From Arthrobacter silvisoli (GTDB lineage Bacteria; Actinomycetota; Actinomycetes; Actinomycetales; Micrococcaceae), in NCBI RefSeq assembly GCF_003369445.1, contig NZ_QRCU01000043.1, positions 1 to 64,000 on the forward strand: a stretch of 64,000 bases of DNA. Reading direction: 5' to 3'. This document shows, one piece after another, positions 17,805 to 27,113 of this stretch. The position numbers and the translations under genes were made by a program. Positions within the stretch are counted from its first letter, which is position 1. Every line of letters starts with the position of its first letter. The notes below the pieces were generated by a model. That model was given only the letters and a program-made list of their open reading frames with translations. It was not told where the DNA came from and did no database searches.

Positions 17805-19133
17805 TCAGTCCTCCTCGTAGACAGTGGGAATCGCAGGCTCGCCGCGCTGGAGGCGGCGGACCACGGAAGGAAGTTCAGCCATGGCGGCATCATGCCGCTC
17901 GCGCGCCCGGACCACGCCCTCGTGTCCTGTCCAGCCGGGGAGGAGCTCGCCGTTCTTGATGAACTGCTGCAGCAGCTGGCGGTCGTTGCCGTCGTCCTCC
18001 GGCGGGTGCCCGATCCCTACCAGTTCCTGGGTGGCGACGCCGCGGTCGTTGAGCTTGCGCAGCGCATACTTCCGGCCGCCGACGCTGGCCTTGTTCTTGG
18101 CCGCCTTTGCCACCGGGACGAATTCGCCCGCGTCGTTGCTGCGGCTGACCAGCTTGTAGACCATGCTGGCGGTAGGTGCCCCGGAACCTGTCACGAGCGA
18201 AGTCCCGACGCCGTAGGCATCCACCGGGGCGGACTGCAGCGCCGCGATGGCGTACTCATCCAGGTCGGAAGTGACCACGATACGGGTGCTGGTGTTGCCG
18301 AGGCTGTCCAGCAGTTCGCGGACCCATTGCGCCTGGGTAACCAGGTCGCCGGAATCCAAGCGCACCGCACCGAGCTTGTCGCCGGCCAGTTCGACGGCGG
18401 TCCGTACCGCGGTCTCGACGTCGTAGGTATCGACCAGGAGCGTCGTTTCCGGACCGAACGCCTCGATCTGGGCTGCGAAGGCCTCGCGCTCGCTGTCGTG
18501 CAGCAGGGTGAAGGAGTGGGCTGCGGTGCCCACGGTCTTGAGACCGAAGCGGCGGCCGGCCTCGAGGTTGGAGGTGCTTCCGAAGCCGCCGATCACGGCG
18601 GCGCGGGCTGCCGCCGTCGCCGATTCCTCCTGGGTGCGCCGGGAACCCATTTCGATGCACGGCCGGCCGCCGGCCGCGCTGGTCATGCGGGAGGCCGCCG
18701 AAGCGATCGCGGTGTCGTGGTTCAGCACGGACAGGATGTACGTCTCAAGGATGCACGCTTCGGCGAAGGTCGATTCCACGATCAGCACGGGGGAGTTAGG
18801 GAAGTAGGCCTCGCCCTCCGGATAGCCCCAGACGTCACCGCTGAAGCGGTAGGTGGCCAGGAAGTCGAGCGTCTCCCCGTTGACCACGTTGTTCCGCTCG
18901 AGGAACGCCAGTTCGTCCTCGCCGAAACGGAAGTTCATGATGCCTTCAAGCAGCCGCCCGGTACCGGCCACGATGCCGTACCGGCGTCCGTCCGGAAGCC
19001 GGCGGGCAAACGCCTCAAACACCGAACGGCGGTGCGCGGCGCCCGAATGAAGGGCTGCCTGGAGCATCGTCAGTTCGTAGTGGTCGGTAAAAAGCGAGGT
19101 GCAGGGGTGGTCCCAGGCGGCGGATCTACTCAC
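17805..19133 (-). CDS. pncB: Nicotinate phosphoribosyltransferase
   Basis: A 442-residue enzyme that makes nicotinate mononucleotide from nicotinate, PRPP and ATP. The N-terminus has TSLFTDHYELTMLQAAL, a hallmark of the family. FGSTSNLEAGRRFGLKTVGTAAHSF and AVRLDSGDLVTQAQW carry the phosphoribosyl and active-site residues. It starts with GTG 19133; TAGAGT (19140-19145 on the minus strand) ends 6 nt before it. No copy of the NrtR-type palindrome found at 41941 lies upstream, so salvage seems not to share that control. It is divergent from clpS across 37 bases. Confidence 0.95.
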   Translation of the reverse strand: MSRSAAWDHPCTSLFTDHYELTMLQAALHSGAAHRRSVFEAFARRLPDGRRYGIVAGTGRLLEGIMNFRFGEDELAFLERNNVVNGETLDFLATYRFSGDVWGYPEGEAYFPNSPVLIVESTFAEACILETYILSVLNHDTAIASAASRMTSAAGGRPCIEMGSRRTQEESATAAARAAVIGGFGSTSNLEAGRRFGLKTVGTAAHSFTLLHDSEREAFAAQIEAFGPETTLLVDTYDVETAVRTAVELAGDKLGAVRLDSGDLVTQAQWVRELLDSLGNTSTRIVVTSDLDEYAIAALQSAPVDAYGVGTSLVTGSGAPTASMVYKLVSRSNDAGEFVPVAKAAKNKASVGGRKYALRKLNDRGVATQELVGIGHPPEDDGNDRQLLQQFIKNGELLPGWTGHEGVVRARERHDAAMAELPSVVRRLQRGEPAIPTVYEED

Positions 19134-19139
19134 GGATTC

Positions 19140-19164
19140 ACTCTACTGTCAGCCACCTTAGAAT
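19140..19164. promoter_or_regulatory. Divergent leaderless promoters of pncB and clpS
   Basis: On the minus strand TAGAGT (19140-19145) ends 6 nt before the pncB GTG. On the plus strand TAGAAT (19159-19164) ends 6 nt before the clpS ATG. Both -10-like boxes fit in the 37-base gap, so the two -35 regions must overlap the opposite transcription unit. Confidence 0.5.
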
Positions 19165-19170
19165 GGACAG

Positions 19171-19530
19171 ATGACCACAACCGTTGCCACTGCCATCGGC
19201 GTCGACGTTGAGGAACGGACGGAGACCTCAGAGCAGAGTTCCACCGCCGTCCTTACTGCGCCGGACATCCCCTGGAATCTGGTGGTCTGGAACGATCCCG
19301 TCAACCTGATGAGCTACGTCAGTTTCGTGTTCCAGAGCTACTTCGGCTATCCCGAGGCCAAGGCCAACAAGCTGATGCTCGAAGTGCACCGGAAGGGCCG
19401 CTCGATCGTTGCGCACGGTGCGAAGGAACAAGTCGAGCAGCACGCCGTCGCCATGCACAGCTACGGCCTGTGGGCCACCGTCGAAAAGGCCAGCAGCGCC
19501 GGAACCGGAAAGGGCGGCGCGCGTGGCTAA
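19171..19530 (+). CDS. clpS: ATP-dependent Clp protease adaptor ClpS
   Basis: A 119-residue N-end-rule adaptor that delivers substrates to ClpC or ClpA. The conserved WNLVVWNDPVNLMSYV holds the Asn-Asp pair that binds the N-terminal amino acid of the substrate, and MLEVHRKGRSIVAHG the other side of the pocket. The 30-residue N-terminal extension is variable, and a short Gly/Ala tail ends the protein. The last codons overlap the start of DUF2017, so translation is coupled. The same gene pair beside pncB occurs in M. tuberculosis (Rv1330c-Rv1332). Confidence 0.95.
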   Translation: MTTTVATAIGVDVEERTETSEQSSTAVLTAPDIPWNLVVWNDPVNLMSYVSFVFQSYFGYPEAKANKLMLEVHRKGRSIVAHGAKEQVEQHAVAMHSYGLWATVEKASSAGTGKGGARG

Positions 19531-20086
19531 GGCTTTCAAATACGGTCTCAAGGGGATCACGGGACACCTCGAACCGGCGGAGCGCGAGCTGCTGCGCGGA
19601 CTGATCGACGACGTGATTTCAATGCTCGAACCAAGCGAGGCCCCGGACCAGGATCCGCTCGCCGCGCTCGTGGGGCTGGACATGGACGTCCGCCAACCCA
19701 CCGACCGCGCGCTGCTGCGCCTCCTGCCGAACGTCATGAAGGACGACGACGCCGGCTCCCTGGAGTTCCGCCAGCTCACCGAGCGCTCGCTGCGGGAGAA
19801 CAAGATCGGCGCCCTGCGCGCGGCGGCGATGGGCCTTGACCGCAAGGAGCTCACGCTCACCCAGGAGGAGGCCAGGCTCTGGTCCATGGCGCTGAACGAC
19901 ATCCGGCTGGTGCTCGCAGAGCGGCTGGACATCCGGGACGAAGCCGACGCCGACCACGTGCACGCCATGCAGGACTGGTCCCAGGCGGAGGACGTCGAAA
20001 GCTACCTGGCCCTCGTCTACAACTTCACCACCTGGCTGCAGGAGTCCTTGGTGCAGTCGATGATGGCCTCGATGGACCGCCGCTAG
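19523..20086 (+). CDS. DUF2017 family protein
   Basis: A 187-residue, mostly helical acidic protein beginning (M)AKAFKYGLKGITGHLEPAERELLRGLIDDV. GTG 19523 is chosen because the family N-terminus starts here and it overlaps the clpS stop by 8 bases. DUF2017 is nearly always next to clpS in Actinobacteria, so a link to N-end-rule proteolysis is likely but unproven. I see no catalytic motif. It is followed by 112 bases without a gene before murI. Confidence 0.85.
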   Translation: MAKAFKYGLKGITGHLEPAERELLRGLIDDVISMLEPSEAPDQDPLAALVGLDMDVRQPTDRALLRLLPNVMKDDDAGSLEFRQLTERSLRENKIGALRAAAMGLDRKELTLTQEEARLWSMALNDIRLVLAERLDIRDEADADHVHAMQDWSQAEDVESYLALVYNFTTWLQESLVQSMMASMDRR

Positions 20087-20198
20087 CCGAGTGGCTGGGC
20101 GGGCCCTGTCAAGGGTTGTTCCTGTGATGAAGCAGACATGAGGCGCTGATCGCAACGCATGGCTGCACTCGGTGGCTGTGCTTTATTCTCGAAGAATT

Positions 20199-21215
20199 AT
20201 GAATTCAGCATCGGGCACGGCAAACGCTCCGGCAGGGGATCCCCAGCAGCGCACCGCAGGCGACGACGCACTGGCATCGCGTCCCATCGGCGTTTTCGAT
20301 TCCGGGGTCGGCGGCCTCACCGTGGCACGGTCCATCATCGACCAGTTGCCCAACGAATCCATCATCTACGTGGGCGACACCGCCAACGGTCCCTACGGGC
20401 CCCTCCCGATCGCCGAGGTGCGGGCCAACGCGCTGGGAGTCATGGACGAACTGGTGGACTCCGGCGTCAAGCTGCTCACCATCGCCTGCAACTCGGCGTC
20501 GGCCGCCGTGCTGCGCGACGCCCGCGAACGCTACACGGCCCGCTACGGCATCCCGGTCATCGAAGTCATCCAGCCCGCCGTCCGCCGCGCAGTCGCGGCC
20601 ACCCGGAACGGGAAGGTCGGCGTCATCGGAACCTCCGCCACGGTGGGCTCCCGGGCCTACGAAGACACTTTTGCCGCGGCCCCGGACCTGGCCATCACCT
20701 CGGTCGCCTGTCCCGAGTTCGTCAGCTTCGTCGAGGCCGGCATCACCACGGGCCCGGAACTGCTGGCCGCCGCGGGCAGCTACCTGGAGCCGCTCAAGCA
20801 AGCAGGCGTGGACACAGTGGTGCTGGGCTGCACCCACTACCCGCTGCTGACCGGGGTCATTTCCTTTGTCATGGGCGAGGACGTCACCCTCGTGTCCAGC
20901 GCCGAAGAGACCGCCAAGGACGTCTACCGCGCCCTGGCAACCCACGGCATCCAACGCAGCGGCGCAGAACCGCCGACACATGACTTCATGGCCACCGGAG
21001 ACGCCGCACAGTTTGAAACCCTGGCCCGGCGCTTCCTGGGACCGGAGGTCCTCTCCGTCCGCCATGTCGACCATGTGGCGGCCCAGTACCCCACCGGCAG
21101 CCTGGCCCGGATCACGCCGGAAATGCTTGAAGCTGCACGCATCGGCGGTGCACGTCCGCGGACCTCCAACTTCGTCGACGCCCAGGCAGAGGCGGCACTG
21201 GGAGGCTCCCGGTGA
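20199..21215 (+). CDS. murI: Glutamate racemase
   Basis: A 338-residue enzyme that supplies D-glutamate for peptidoglycan. The cofactor-independent two-cysteine mechanism is visible in [12 protein letters not shown] (substrate Asp/Ser), [10 protein letters not shown] (first Cys) and [12 protein letters not shown] (second Cys with His). An N-terminal extension of about 25 residues and an extended C-terminus (from about 275) exceed the usual 265-270 residues. I chose ATG 20199; an upstream in-frame codon adds only nine residues. Its stop overlaps the start of the MBL gene. Confidence 0.95.
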   Translation: MNSASGTANAPAGDPQQRTAGDDALASRPIGVFDSGVGGLTVARSIIDQLPNESIIYVGDTANGPYGPLPIAEVRANALGVMDELVDSGVKLLTIACNSASAAVLRDARERYTARYGIPVIEVIQPAVRRAVAATRNGKVGVIGTSATVGSRAYEDTFAAAPDLAITSVACPEFVSFVEAGITTGPELLAAAGSYLEPLKQAGVDTVVLGCTHYPLLTGVISFVMGEDVTLVSSAEETAKDVYRALATHGIQRSGAEPPTHDFMATGDAAQFETLARRFLGPEVLSVRHVDHVAAQYPTGSLARITPEMLEAARIGGARPRTSNFVDAQAEAALGGSR

Positions 21216-22009
21216 AACTGACCATCGTTGGCTGTACGGGCTCGTTTCCCGGACCCGGCTCGCCGGCGTCGTGCTATCTGCTCACCGCGCATGACGGCGA
21301 GCGGCAGTGGAAGATCGTCATGGACCTGGGCAGCGGGGCGCTCGGCGCCATCCAGCGCTACACCGACCTCGAGGACATCGACGCAATCTTCCTGACCCAC
21401 CTGCACCCGGACCATTGCATGGACCTGTGCGGACTGCACGTCGCGGTCCGCTGGAAACCAGGCGGCTGGGGCCGGGACCGGATCCCCGTCTGGGGTCCGG
21501 CGGCCACGGCGGACCGGATGGCCACGGCGTACGGGCTGGACCTGGACCCGGGCATGCATGAGGAATTCGACTTCACCAACTGGTCCGAGCGCAAACCGGT
21601 GCAGGTGGGGCCGTTCACCGTGACGCCGTTCGCCGTGAACCACCCCGTCGAGGAAGCCTACGCACTGCGCGTGGAGGTGACTGAGCCGGATAAGGACGGA
21701 ACACCGCTCACCCGGGTGCTGACGTATTCGGGCGACACCGACAGCTGCCAGGGCCTGGAGGACGCCGCCCGCGGCGCGGACCTGTTCCTGTGCGAAGCGG
21801 CTTTTGAAGAGGGCCGCGACGACGGCATCAAGGACGTCCACCTCACCGGCAAGCGCGCCGGGCAGGCCGCTACGGCGGCCGGGGCGCGCCGCCTGCTGCT
21901 GACACACATTCCGGTCTGGACCTCGCAGACTACCGTGCTGGCCGAAGCGAAACCCGAGTTCGACGGCGACGTGGCGGTGGCCGTCGCGGGGGTGCACTAC
22001 ACCGTCTGA
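21212..22009 (+). CDS. Metallo-beta-lactamase-fold phosphodiesterase (Rv1339-like)
   Basis: A 265-residue metallo-beta-lactamase-fold hydrolase. Metal motifs are [11 protein letters not shown] (HxHxDH, residues about 66-71), SGDTDSC, and the late TYSGD and LLLTHIPVW histidines. GTG 21212 overlaps the murI stop by four bases. The position between murI and rph matches M. tuberculosis Rv1339, reported as a cyclic-AMP phosphodiesterase of an atypical class II type; RNase Z-like folds look similar. I infer a cyclic-nucleotide or other phosphodiester substrate. The sequence alone does not decide this. Confidence 0.82.
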   Translation: MKLTIVGCTGSFPGPGSPASCYLLTAHDGERQWKIVMDLGSGALGAIQRYTDLEDIDAIFLTHLHPDHCMDLCGLHVAVRWKPGGWGRDRIPVWGPAATADRMATAYGLDLDPGMHEEFDFTNWSERKPVQVGPFTVTPFAVNHPVEEAYALRVEVTEPDKDGTPLTRVLTYSGDTDSCQGLEDAARGADLFLCEAAFEEGRDDGIKDVHLTGKRAGQAATAAGARRLLLTHIPVWTSQTTVLAEAKPEFDGDVAVAVAGVHYTV

Positions 22010-22075
22010 GGCAGCGGGTCCTGAAGGCGGTCAGGCCGGTGAACCCGGGAAGAACCCGGACGATAAGCTGGAGGC

Positions 22076-22834
22076 ATGACTTCAGAAGCCACCACCGCCC
22101 CCGTCATCCGTGCCGACGGACGCGCCCCCGACCAGCTCCGGCCCATCAGCATCACCCGCGGCTGGTCGAAGCAGGCCGAAGGATCCGCGCTGATCGAGTT
22201 CGGCAACACCAGGGTCCTGTGCACGGCTTCCCTGACCGAGGGCGTGCCACGCTGGCTCAAGGGCGAAGGCCGCGGCTGGGTGACGGCCGAATACGCCATG
22301 CTTCCGCGTGCCACGAACACCCGTTCCGACCGTGAATCCGTCAAGGGCAAGATCGGCGGCCGCACCCACGAGATCTCCCGCCTGATCGGCCGATCGCTGC
22401 GTTCGATCATCGACACCAAGGCCCTGGGCGAGAACACGATCGTCCTGGACTGCGACGTCCTGCAGGCCGACGGCGGCACCCGCACCGCCGCGATCACCGG
22501 CGCCTACGTGGCGCTCGCCGAGTCCATCCGCTTCGCGCGCGAGAACAAGATCATCCCGGCCTCCTCCCAGCCCCTGACGGACACCATTGCCGCCGTGTCC
22601 GTGGGCATCATCGACGGCGTGCCGATGCTCGACCTGCCCTACGTGGAGGACGTCCGCGCCGAAACCGATATGAACGTGGTGGTCACCGGTTCCGGGAAGT
22701 TCGTGGAGGTGCAGGGCACCGCCGAGGGCGCACCCTTCGACCGCGATGAACTCAACGCCCTGCTGGACCTCGCACTGCTGGGTACCTCCCAGCTGGCCGC
22801 CATCCAGCGCGAAACCCTGGCGGAAGCCCCGTGA
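22076..22834 (+). CDS. rph: Ribonuclease PH
   Basis: A 252-residue phosphorolytic 3'-to-5' exoribonuclease that trims tRNA precursors. The catalytic and phosphate-binding region includes [47 protein letters not shown] and [22 protein letters not shown]. Length and order are normal. TAAGCT ends 6 nt before the ATG, and the same stretch contains GGAGG, so either a leaderless or a Shine-Dalgarno start is possible. The stop overlaps the start of rdgB. Confidence 0.96.
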   Translation: MTSEATTAPVIRADGRAPDQLRPISITRGWSKQAEGSALIEFGNTRVLCTASLTEGVPRWLKGEGRGWVTAEYAMLPRATNTRSDRESVKGKIGGRTHEISRLIGRSLRSIIDTKALGENTIVLDCDVLQADGGTRTAAITGAYVALAESIRFARENKIIPASSQPLTDTIAAVSVGIIDGVPMLDLPYVEDVRAETDMNVVVTGSGKFVEVQGTAEGAPFDRDELNALLDLALLGTSQLAAIQRETLAEAP

Positions 22835-23463
22835 GCGGTCAGCCCCGACTGGTCCTCGCCACCCACAACCAGGGCAAGCTGAGGGAACTGCGGGAACTGC
22901 TCCGCGGCCAGGTCCCGGGGCTCGACGTCGACACCCAGGTAGTGGACGCCGCCGCGGCGGGTGCCCCGGACGTCGTCGAAGACGGCGTGACTTTCGCTGA
23001 GAACTCGCTGCTGAAGGCCCGGGCCGTCGCCGAAGCGACCGGACTGGTGGCCGTCGCCGACGACTCCGGCCTGTCGGTGGATGTCCTGGGCGGTGCGCCC
23101 GGGATCTTCTCCGCGCGCTGGTCCGGACGGCACGGAGACGACGCCGCGAACCTGCAGCTCCTGCTGGCCCAGCTCTCCGATGTGCCGGACAGCCACCGCG
23201 GCGCCGCGTTCATCTGCGCGGCAGCGCTCGCCGTGCCGGGAGACAACGGCAGCGCCCGTGAAGTGGTCGAGTACGGCCAGCTCGAGGGCATCCTGCTGCG
23301 TGCGCCGCGCGGCGAGGGCGGTTTCGGCTACGACCCCATCCTGCAGCCCAGCGGCATGGACCGCAGCTGCGCCGAGTTGAGCGCCGAGGAAAAGAACGCC
23401 ATCAGCCACCGGGGCCACGCCTTCCGTGCCCTGCTGCCGGCCATCGTCGACGCGCTGAGGTAG
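22831..23463 (+). CDS. rdgB: Non-canonical purine NTP pyrophosphatase (RdgB/HAM1)
   Basis: A 210-residue pyrophosphatase that removes ITP, dITP and XTP from the nucleotide pool. Conserved segments are [18 protein letters not shown] at the N-terminus, [23 protein letters not shown] with the catalytic Asp, and [13 protein letters not shown] plus SHRGHAF near the C-terminus. GTG 22831 overlaps the rph stop by four bases. It is the last gene of the murI-MBL-rph-rdgB block and is followed by a strong terminator. Confidence 0.95.
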   Translation: MSGQPRLVLATHNQGKLRELRELLRGQVPGLDVDTQVVDAAAAGAPDVVEDGVTFAENSLLKARAVAEATGLVAVADDSGLSVDVLGGAPGIFSARWSGRHGDDAANLQLLLAQLSDVPDSHRGAAFICAAALAVPGDNGSAREVVEYGQLEGILLRAPRGEGGFGYDPILQPSGMDRSCAELSAEEKNAISHRGHAFRALLPAIVDALR

Positions 23464-23489
23464 ATCCCACCGCACGAAGAAATGCTCAA

Positions 23490-23524
23490 AGCAATGGCAC
23501 CCTGCCCGGCAGGGTGCCATTGCT
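23490..23524. terminator. Bidirectional terminator between rdgB and dedA
   Basis: A perfect 17-bp inverted repeat with arms starting AGCAATGGCACCC and a GC-rich apex is followed by CTTTGG on the plus strand and preceded by CTCAAAG, which gives CTTTGAG on the minus strand. It lies between two convergent genes and can serve both. Confidence 0.9.
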
Positions 23525-23545
23525 CTTTGGGTTGGGACGGTGCGC

Positions 23546-24325
23546 TTAGCGCTCGCGGCGGGGGCCGCCGTCGTGCTCGTCGATGAACTCTTCCACCGGA
23601 TCGGTGCCGGCCACCGCGGCTTTGCGCTTGGCCAGGACGCCACGGAGCACCTCGATGCCCACCGGGATCACCGAGATCAGCACAATCACGATGAAGATGA
23701 TGTCCAGGTTGTCGCGCACCCACGGGACACGGTCGCCCAGCAGGAAGCCGAGCAGCGTGACGCCACCGCCCCACAGCACAGCGCCGATCACGTTGAAGAG
23801 GAAGAACTTGCGCTTGTCCATCTGCGCCACACCGACGATCACGGGCACAAAGGTACGGATGATCGGGACGAAACGGGCCAGGATGAGGGCCTTGCCACCA
23901 TGCTTTTCGAAGAAGGCGTGCGCGCTTTCCACGTTCTCCCGCTTGAACAGCCTGGAATCGGGCTTGTTGAAGATCGCCGGGCCGGCCTTGGCGCCGATGA
24001 AGTAGCCGGTCTGGTTGCCGATGATGGCGGCCACGATGATCAGCGCCGCCAATGCCCAGATGTTGAACTTGATGGTGTCGGTGGCCACGAGCAGGCCAGC
24101 GGTGAAGAGCATGGAGTCACCGGGCAGGAAGAAGCCCACCAGCAGGCCGGTCTCGGCGAACACGATGCCGCAGACGAGCAGCACCACCCACGGGGCCAGG
24201 GCAGGATTGGCCAGGAAAACCTGGGGATTCAGCCAATCGGGGAGGAACGAGGCCATGTGCGGCTGCACGGGGCCGGCGCCCCCCAGGGTGGATACGGCAA
24301 AGTCGCTTATCGCAGAAAGGGTCAC
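23546..24325 (-). CDS. DedA family membrane protein
   Basis: A 259-residue polytopic protein of the DedA/SNARE-associated family, implicated in lipid carrier or phospholipid translocation. GFFLPGDSMLFTAGLL, the acidic FAETGLL and ARFVPIIRTFVPVIVGVAQM with the essential Arg residues are conserved. About five or six hydrophobic segments are visible and the C-terminus is basic. The GTG start is preceded at 6 nt by TACCCT (24332-24337), so the transcript is probably leaderless. It is divergent from the exonuclease at 24406. Confidence 0.92.
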   Translation of the reverse strand: MTLSAISDFAVSTLGGAGPVQPHMASFLPDWLNPQVFLANPALAPWVVLLVCGIVFAETGLLVGFFLPGDSMLFTAGLLVATDTIKFNIWALAALIIVAAIIGNQTGYFIGAKAGPAIFNKPDSRLFKRENVESAHAFFEKHGGKALILARFVPIIRTFVPVIVGVAQMDKRKFFLFNVIGAVLWGGGVTLLGFLLGDRVPWVRDNLDIIFIVIVLISVIPVGIEVLRGVLAKRKAAVAGTDPVEEFIDEHDGGPRRER

Positions 24326-24331
24326 CTTTCA

Positions 24332-24399
24332 AGGGTACGTGACCGGCGGCCGGCGGACGTTTGCCGTGGCACGGGCGGCCCATGCGCTGCATGTACCCT
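24332..24399. promoter_or_regulatory. Divergent leaderless promoters with matching TACCCTTG boxes
   Basis: On the minus strand TACCCTTG begins at 24337 and the GTG of dedA follows the hexamer by 6 nt. On the plus strand TACCCTTG begins at 24394 and the GTG of the exonuclease gene follows by 6 nt. The two sites read nearly the same (TACCCTTGnnAGGTG), which supports both start choices. Confidence 0.5.
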
Positions 24400-24405
24400 T
24401 GTCAG

Positions 24406-25443
24406 GTGGCATTGGACTTTACGGCGATTGACTTCGAAACGGCCAACGGCTTCCGGGGATCACCGTGTTCGGTGGGGTTGAGCAAAGTCCGGAACGGCGT
24501 GGTGGTCGAAGAAGCATCCTGGCTGATGCGTCCGCCGGAACACCATGACCACTTCGACTTCCACAACACCCGGATCCACGGTATCCGTGCCGAAGACGTG
24601 GCCGGGGCGCCGCGCTTCGGCGAGCTTTTCCCGGAAATCGCCGGCTTCATCGGGGGCGACACCGTGGCCGCCCACAACGCGGCCTTCGACCTCGGCGTAA
24701 TCCGTTCAGGCCTCGAAGTGTCCGGGCTGGCAGGTCCCGCGTATGACTACGTCTGCACGGTAATGCTGTCGCGGCGCTGCTACTCCCTGGTGTCAAACTC
24801 TTTGCCCTATGCGGCCGAGGAAGCGGGCGTGCCGCTGGTCAACCACCACGACGCCGCCGAGGACGCCCGCGCCTGCGCCGGCATCCTTATCGACATCGCC
24901 CGGCGCAACCAGGCCAACAGCATCGCCGAACTGTACCTGTCGCTCGGCCTGACCGTCCCGAGGCAGCAGGCCATCCGCCCGGGAGGCGTCCTGTCCAAAC
25001 AGACGGTCGCTGCCATCGCCGGACGCGGAAGCGCCGCAGTGCTCGGCGCCGGATCGGCCAGGTCGGCCGGAGCAGCAGGGGCCGCCGTCGGGCAGTCCAC
25101 CCGGGGCTGGTCCGCCTGGCCGGAAGAGGGCCCCAACCCGCTTCCGAACTTTGCCGCGGAGCCCGGGCACCCCCTGTTCGGGCAGACCGTGGTGTTCACG
25201 GGGCACCTGGCGATCGCCCGCCCCGAGGCCAAGCAGCGCGCCGCCGAAATGGGGGCCCGGCCCGAAAGCCGGGTGACCGGGCGGACCACGGTGCTGGTGG
25301 TGGGCGACGGCTTCGTGGCCGACGACCTGCGCAGCGGCAGGCTGACCGGAAAAGCCAAACGCGTCCTGGAACTGCACAACCGGGGCCAGCAGATCGAGGT
25401 GCTCTCCGAAGGGGAATTCCTGCAAATGGTGGGCGGCGCCTGA
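24406..25443 (+). CDS. DnaQ-type 3'-5' exonuclease with C-terminal BRCT domain
   Basis: A 345-residue fusion protein. Residues 1-165 form a DEDDh exonuclease: FTAIDFETANG (Exo I, D and E), AAHNAAFDLG (Exo II), and NHHDAAEDARACA (Exo III, H and D). A Gly/Ala-rich linker follows. Residues about 255-345 form a BRCT domain (PLFGQTVVFTGHLAIARPEAKQRAAEMGA, then TTVLVVGDG) like that of DNA ligase. I chose GTG 24406 from the leaderless promoter fit and the family N-terminus. The architecture resembles PolIII epsilon-like proteins, and a role in DNA repair or proofreading is inferred. Confidence 0.88.
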   Translation: MALDFTAIDFETANGFRGSPCSVGLSKVRNGVVVEEASWLMRPPEHHDHFDFHNTRIHGIRAEDVAGAPRFGELFPEIAGFIGGDTVAAHNAAFDLGVIRSGLEVSGLAGPAYDYVCTVMLSRRCYSLVSNSLPYAAEEAGVPLVNHHDAAEDARACAGILIDIARRNQANSIAELYLSLGLTVPRQQAIRPGGVLSKQTVAAIAGRGSAAVLGAGSARSAGAAGAAVGQSTRGWSAWPEEGPNPLPNFAAEPGHPLFGQTVVFTGHLAIARPEAKQRAAEMGARPESRVTGRTTVLVVGDGFVADDLRSGRLTGKAKRVLELHNRGQQIEVLSEGEFLQMVGGA

Positions 25444-25450
25444 ACGCCCG

Positions 25451-25750
25451 CTACGAGGCCAGGCTGTCTTCCCTTTCTGTCCGGCCGGCTGCGGTCCGGC
25501 TCTGTGTGCGCCGGCGCCAGACGGGCGGGTAGTTGGCCGATGCCGAACTCACGGGCCGCTTGGACGCTGCAGCAAGGGCGCGGAAGGATTTGGGGGCCGG
25601 CGGTTTGACCGCCTCACGGGGCGGAACGGCGACTGTGCGCCGGCGGCGTGCCGTGGCCGGGCGGTGGATCCTCGTCAGCATGAGGAGCGTGACCGCAAGC
25701 CAAGCCGCCGCGACGGACAGCACCAGCCCGATCGCTTCAAGGGATTCCAT
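25451..25750 (-). CDS. Small single-pass membrane protein, unknown
   Basis: A 99-residue protein with one N-terminal membrane helix (about residues 5-26, AIGLVLSVAAAWLAVTLLML) and a strongly basic Arg-rich cytoplasmic tail. I do not recognise the family. Support for it being real is TAGACT (25757-25762, minus strand) ending 6 nt before its ATG. The 94 bases between it and the next gene are AT-rich, including a 6-base repeat TTATTA twice (about 25779-25799). It may be a membrane anchor or simply a lineage-specific gene. Confidence 0.6.
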   Translation of the reverse strand: MESLEAIGLVLSVAAAWLAVTLLMLTRIHRPATARRRRTVAVPPREAVKPPAPKSFRALAAASKRPVSSASANYPPVWRRRTQSRTAAGRTEREDSLAS

Positions 25751-25844
25751 AGAGGGAGTCTATTCCGTGAACCCCGTTATTAGTAAGTACCCTTATTAAT
25801 TTCCCCGACGGAATTCCCCGATCCGACGTGCCCCCCGCCGCTGC

Positions 25845-26969
25845 TCAGCCAAGGGTGACGGCGATGAGGCGCTCGCCCATGCCACGGATCAGTTCCGGGG
25901 CTTCCAAAGCGGAGAGCCAGTCGGCCGGAAGGGCTTCCTCCCCGTAGCGGGCGCCCAGGATGTTCCCGGCGATGGACGCAGTCGAATCGCTGTCCCCGCT
26001 GTGGTTGAGCGCCAGCGCCACGGCCTTGCGGAAGTGCCCCGCCTCGTCCTGTCCGTCGCCCTGCTCCGTTGCGAGCACCGCATAGAGCCCGACGGCGAGG
26101 GCCTCCTCGGCGACCCGGCCTTCACCCAGCTGCCCCACCAGTTCCTCCGGGCTGAGCACCGCAGCCGCCTGGCGCCCGGCGCCCGCTGGCAGTGCGGGGG
26201 TTGTCAATTCCGGGGCAGTCAGGTCGAGGGTACGGCGCAGCCGCTTGACGAGCTCGGCGTCGGCGTCGGGCAGGGCTTCCACCAGTGCCAGGACGTGCTC
26301 CGCCGCATCCCGGACTTCGGCGCCGGCCATGATCCGGTGGATCAACACACTGAAGGCCCCCGAGCTCTGCCGTGCCGACGGATGGCCGTGCGTCAGCAGG
26401 GCCGCATCATTGCTGAGCTTGTAGACCGTGGCCTCGCCGATATGCGGAAGGAGCCCGAACGGTGCCGAACGCACCACGGTCCCGCAGCCTTTCGAGTCCG
26501 GGTTCACGGGGCGCGCGGCAGTCCCCATTTCGCCGCCGGCCAGTCCGCTCAGGCAGGCGTTGCCAGGCGCGCGCCGGTGCCGCAGGACCTCGTGGCCGTC
26601 GATCCAGCGGGGCTGGGGGACAGGAGCCGACGACGGCGTCTCCACTCCCTGGGTGGCGAGCCAGCGAAGGTAGGCCAGCCAGAGGCAGGCGGCCTCGTCC
26701 GCGGCGACTCCGCCGTTCGCCCACTCGAGCGCCTCCAGCAGCCCGTCGACCGTGTACAGCGTCATCTGGGTGTCGTCCGAAAAGTGGCTGCCGCCGTCGA
26801 GCTGCCCGAACGACGTGAGTCCTTCGGCTCCGTAACGGGCACGGATGCTGTCGATGGGATCGAACTCGACGGCGTAGCCGAGGGAGTCGCCCAGGGCACC
26901 GCCCAAAAGGCAGCCCAGGATCCGGGACTGCGGGGTGGGCGCGGAGGGAGGCACGGAGGGAACGCTCAT
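25845..26969 (-). CDS. ADP-ribosylglycohydrolase family protein
   Basis: A 374-residue hydrolase of the DraG/ARH family, which removes ADP-ribose from proteins or related compounds. Both magnesium-binding signatures are present: FSDDTQMTLYT at about residue 64 and NHSGDSDSTASIAGNILGA near 320. The N-terminus RILGCLLGGALGDSLGYAVEF is typical. A Pro-rich insertion lies around residues 105-140. ATG 26969 is chosen because TAGATT (26977-26982, minus strand) ends 7 nt upstream and the fold begins shortly after. No DraT-like transferase is near it. Confidence 0.88.
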   Translation of the reverse strand: MSVPSVPPSAPTPQSRILGCLLGGALGDSLGYAVEFDPIDSIRARYGAEGLTSFGQLDGGSHFSDDTQMTLYTVDGLLEALEWANGGVAADEAACLWLAYLRWLATQGVETPSSAPVPQPRWIDGHEVLRHRRAPGNACLSGLAGGEMGTAARPVNPDSKGCGTVVRSAPFGLLPHIGEATVYKLSNDAALLTHGHPSARQSSGAFSVLIHRIMAGAEVRDAAEHVLALVEALPDADAELVKRLRRTLDLTAPELTTPALPAGAGRQAAAVLSPEELVGQLGEGRVAEEALAVGLYAVLATEQGDGQDEAGHFRKAVALALNHSGDSDSTASIAGNILGARYGEEALPADWLSALEAPELIRGMGERLIAVTLG

Positions 26970-27113
26970 GCCTGTAAATCTACCGTGGCAACGCGGGGTT
27001 CCGGGTGCCCGGGCCGCGGACGCCAGGCTCCGGACGGGAGGTCCCCGGCAGGGGGCGCACGGGGACCGGACCGTGCGCTGGTACGGTGGCACACGGGAAG
27101 AGGAGGGGCGCAG

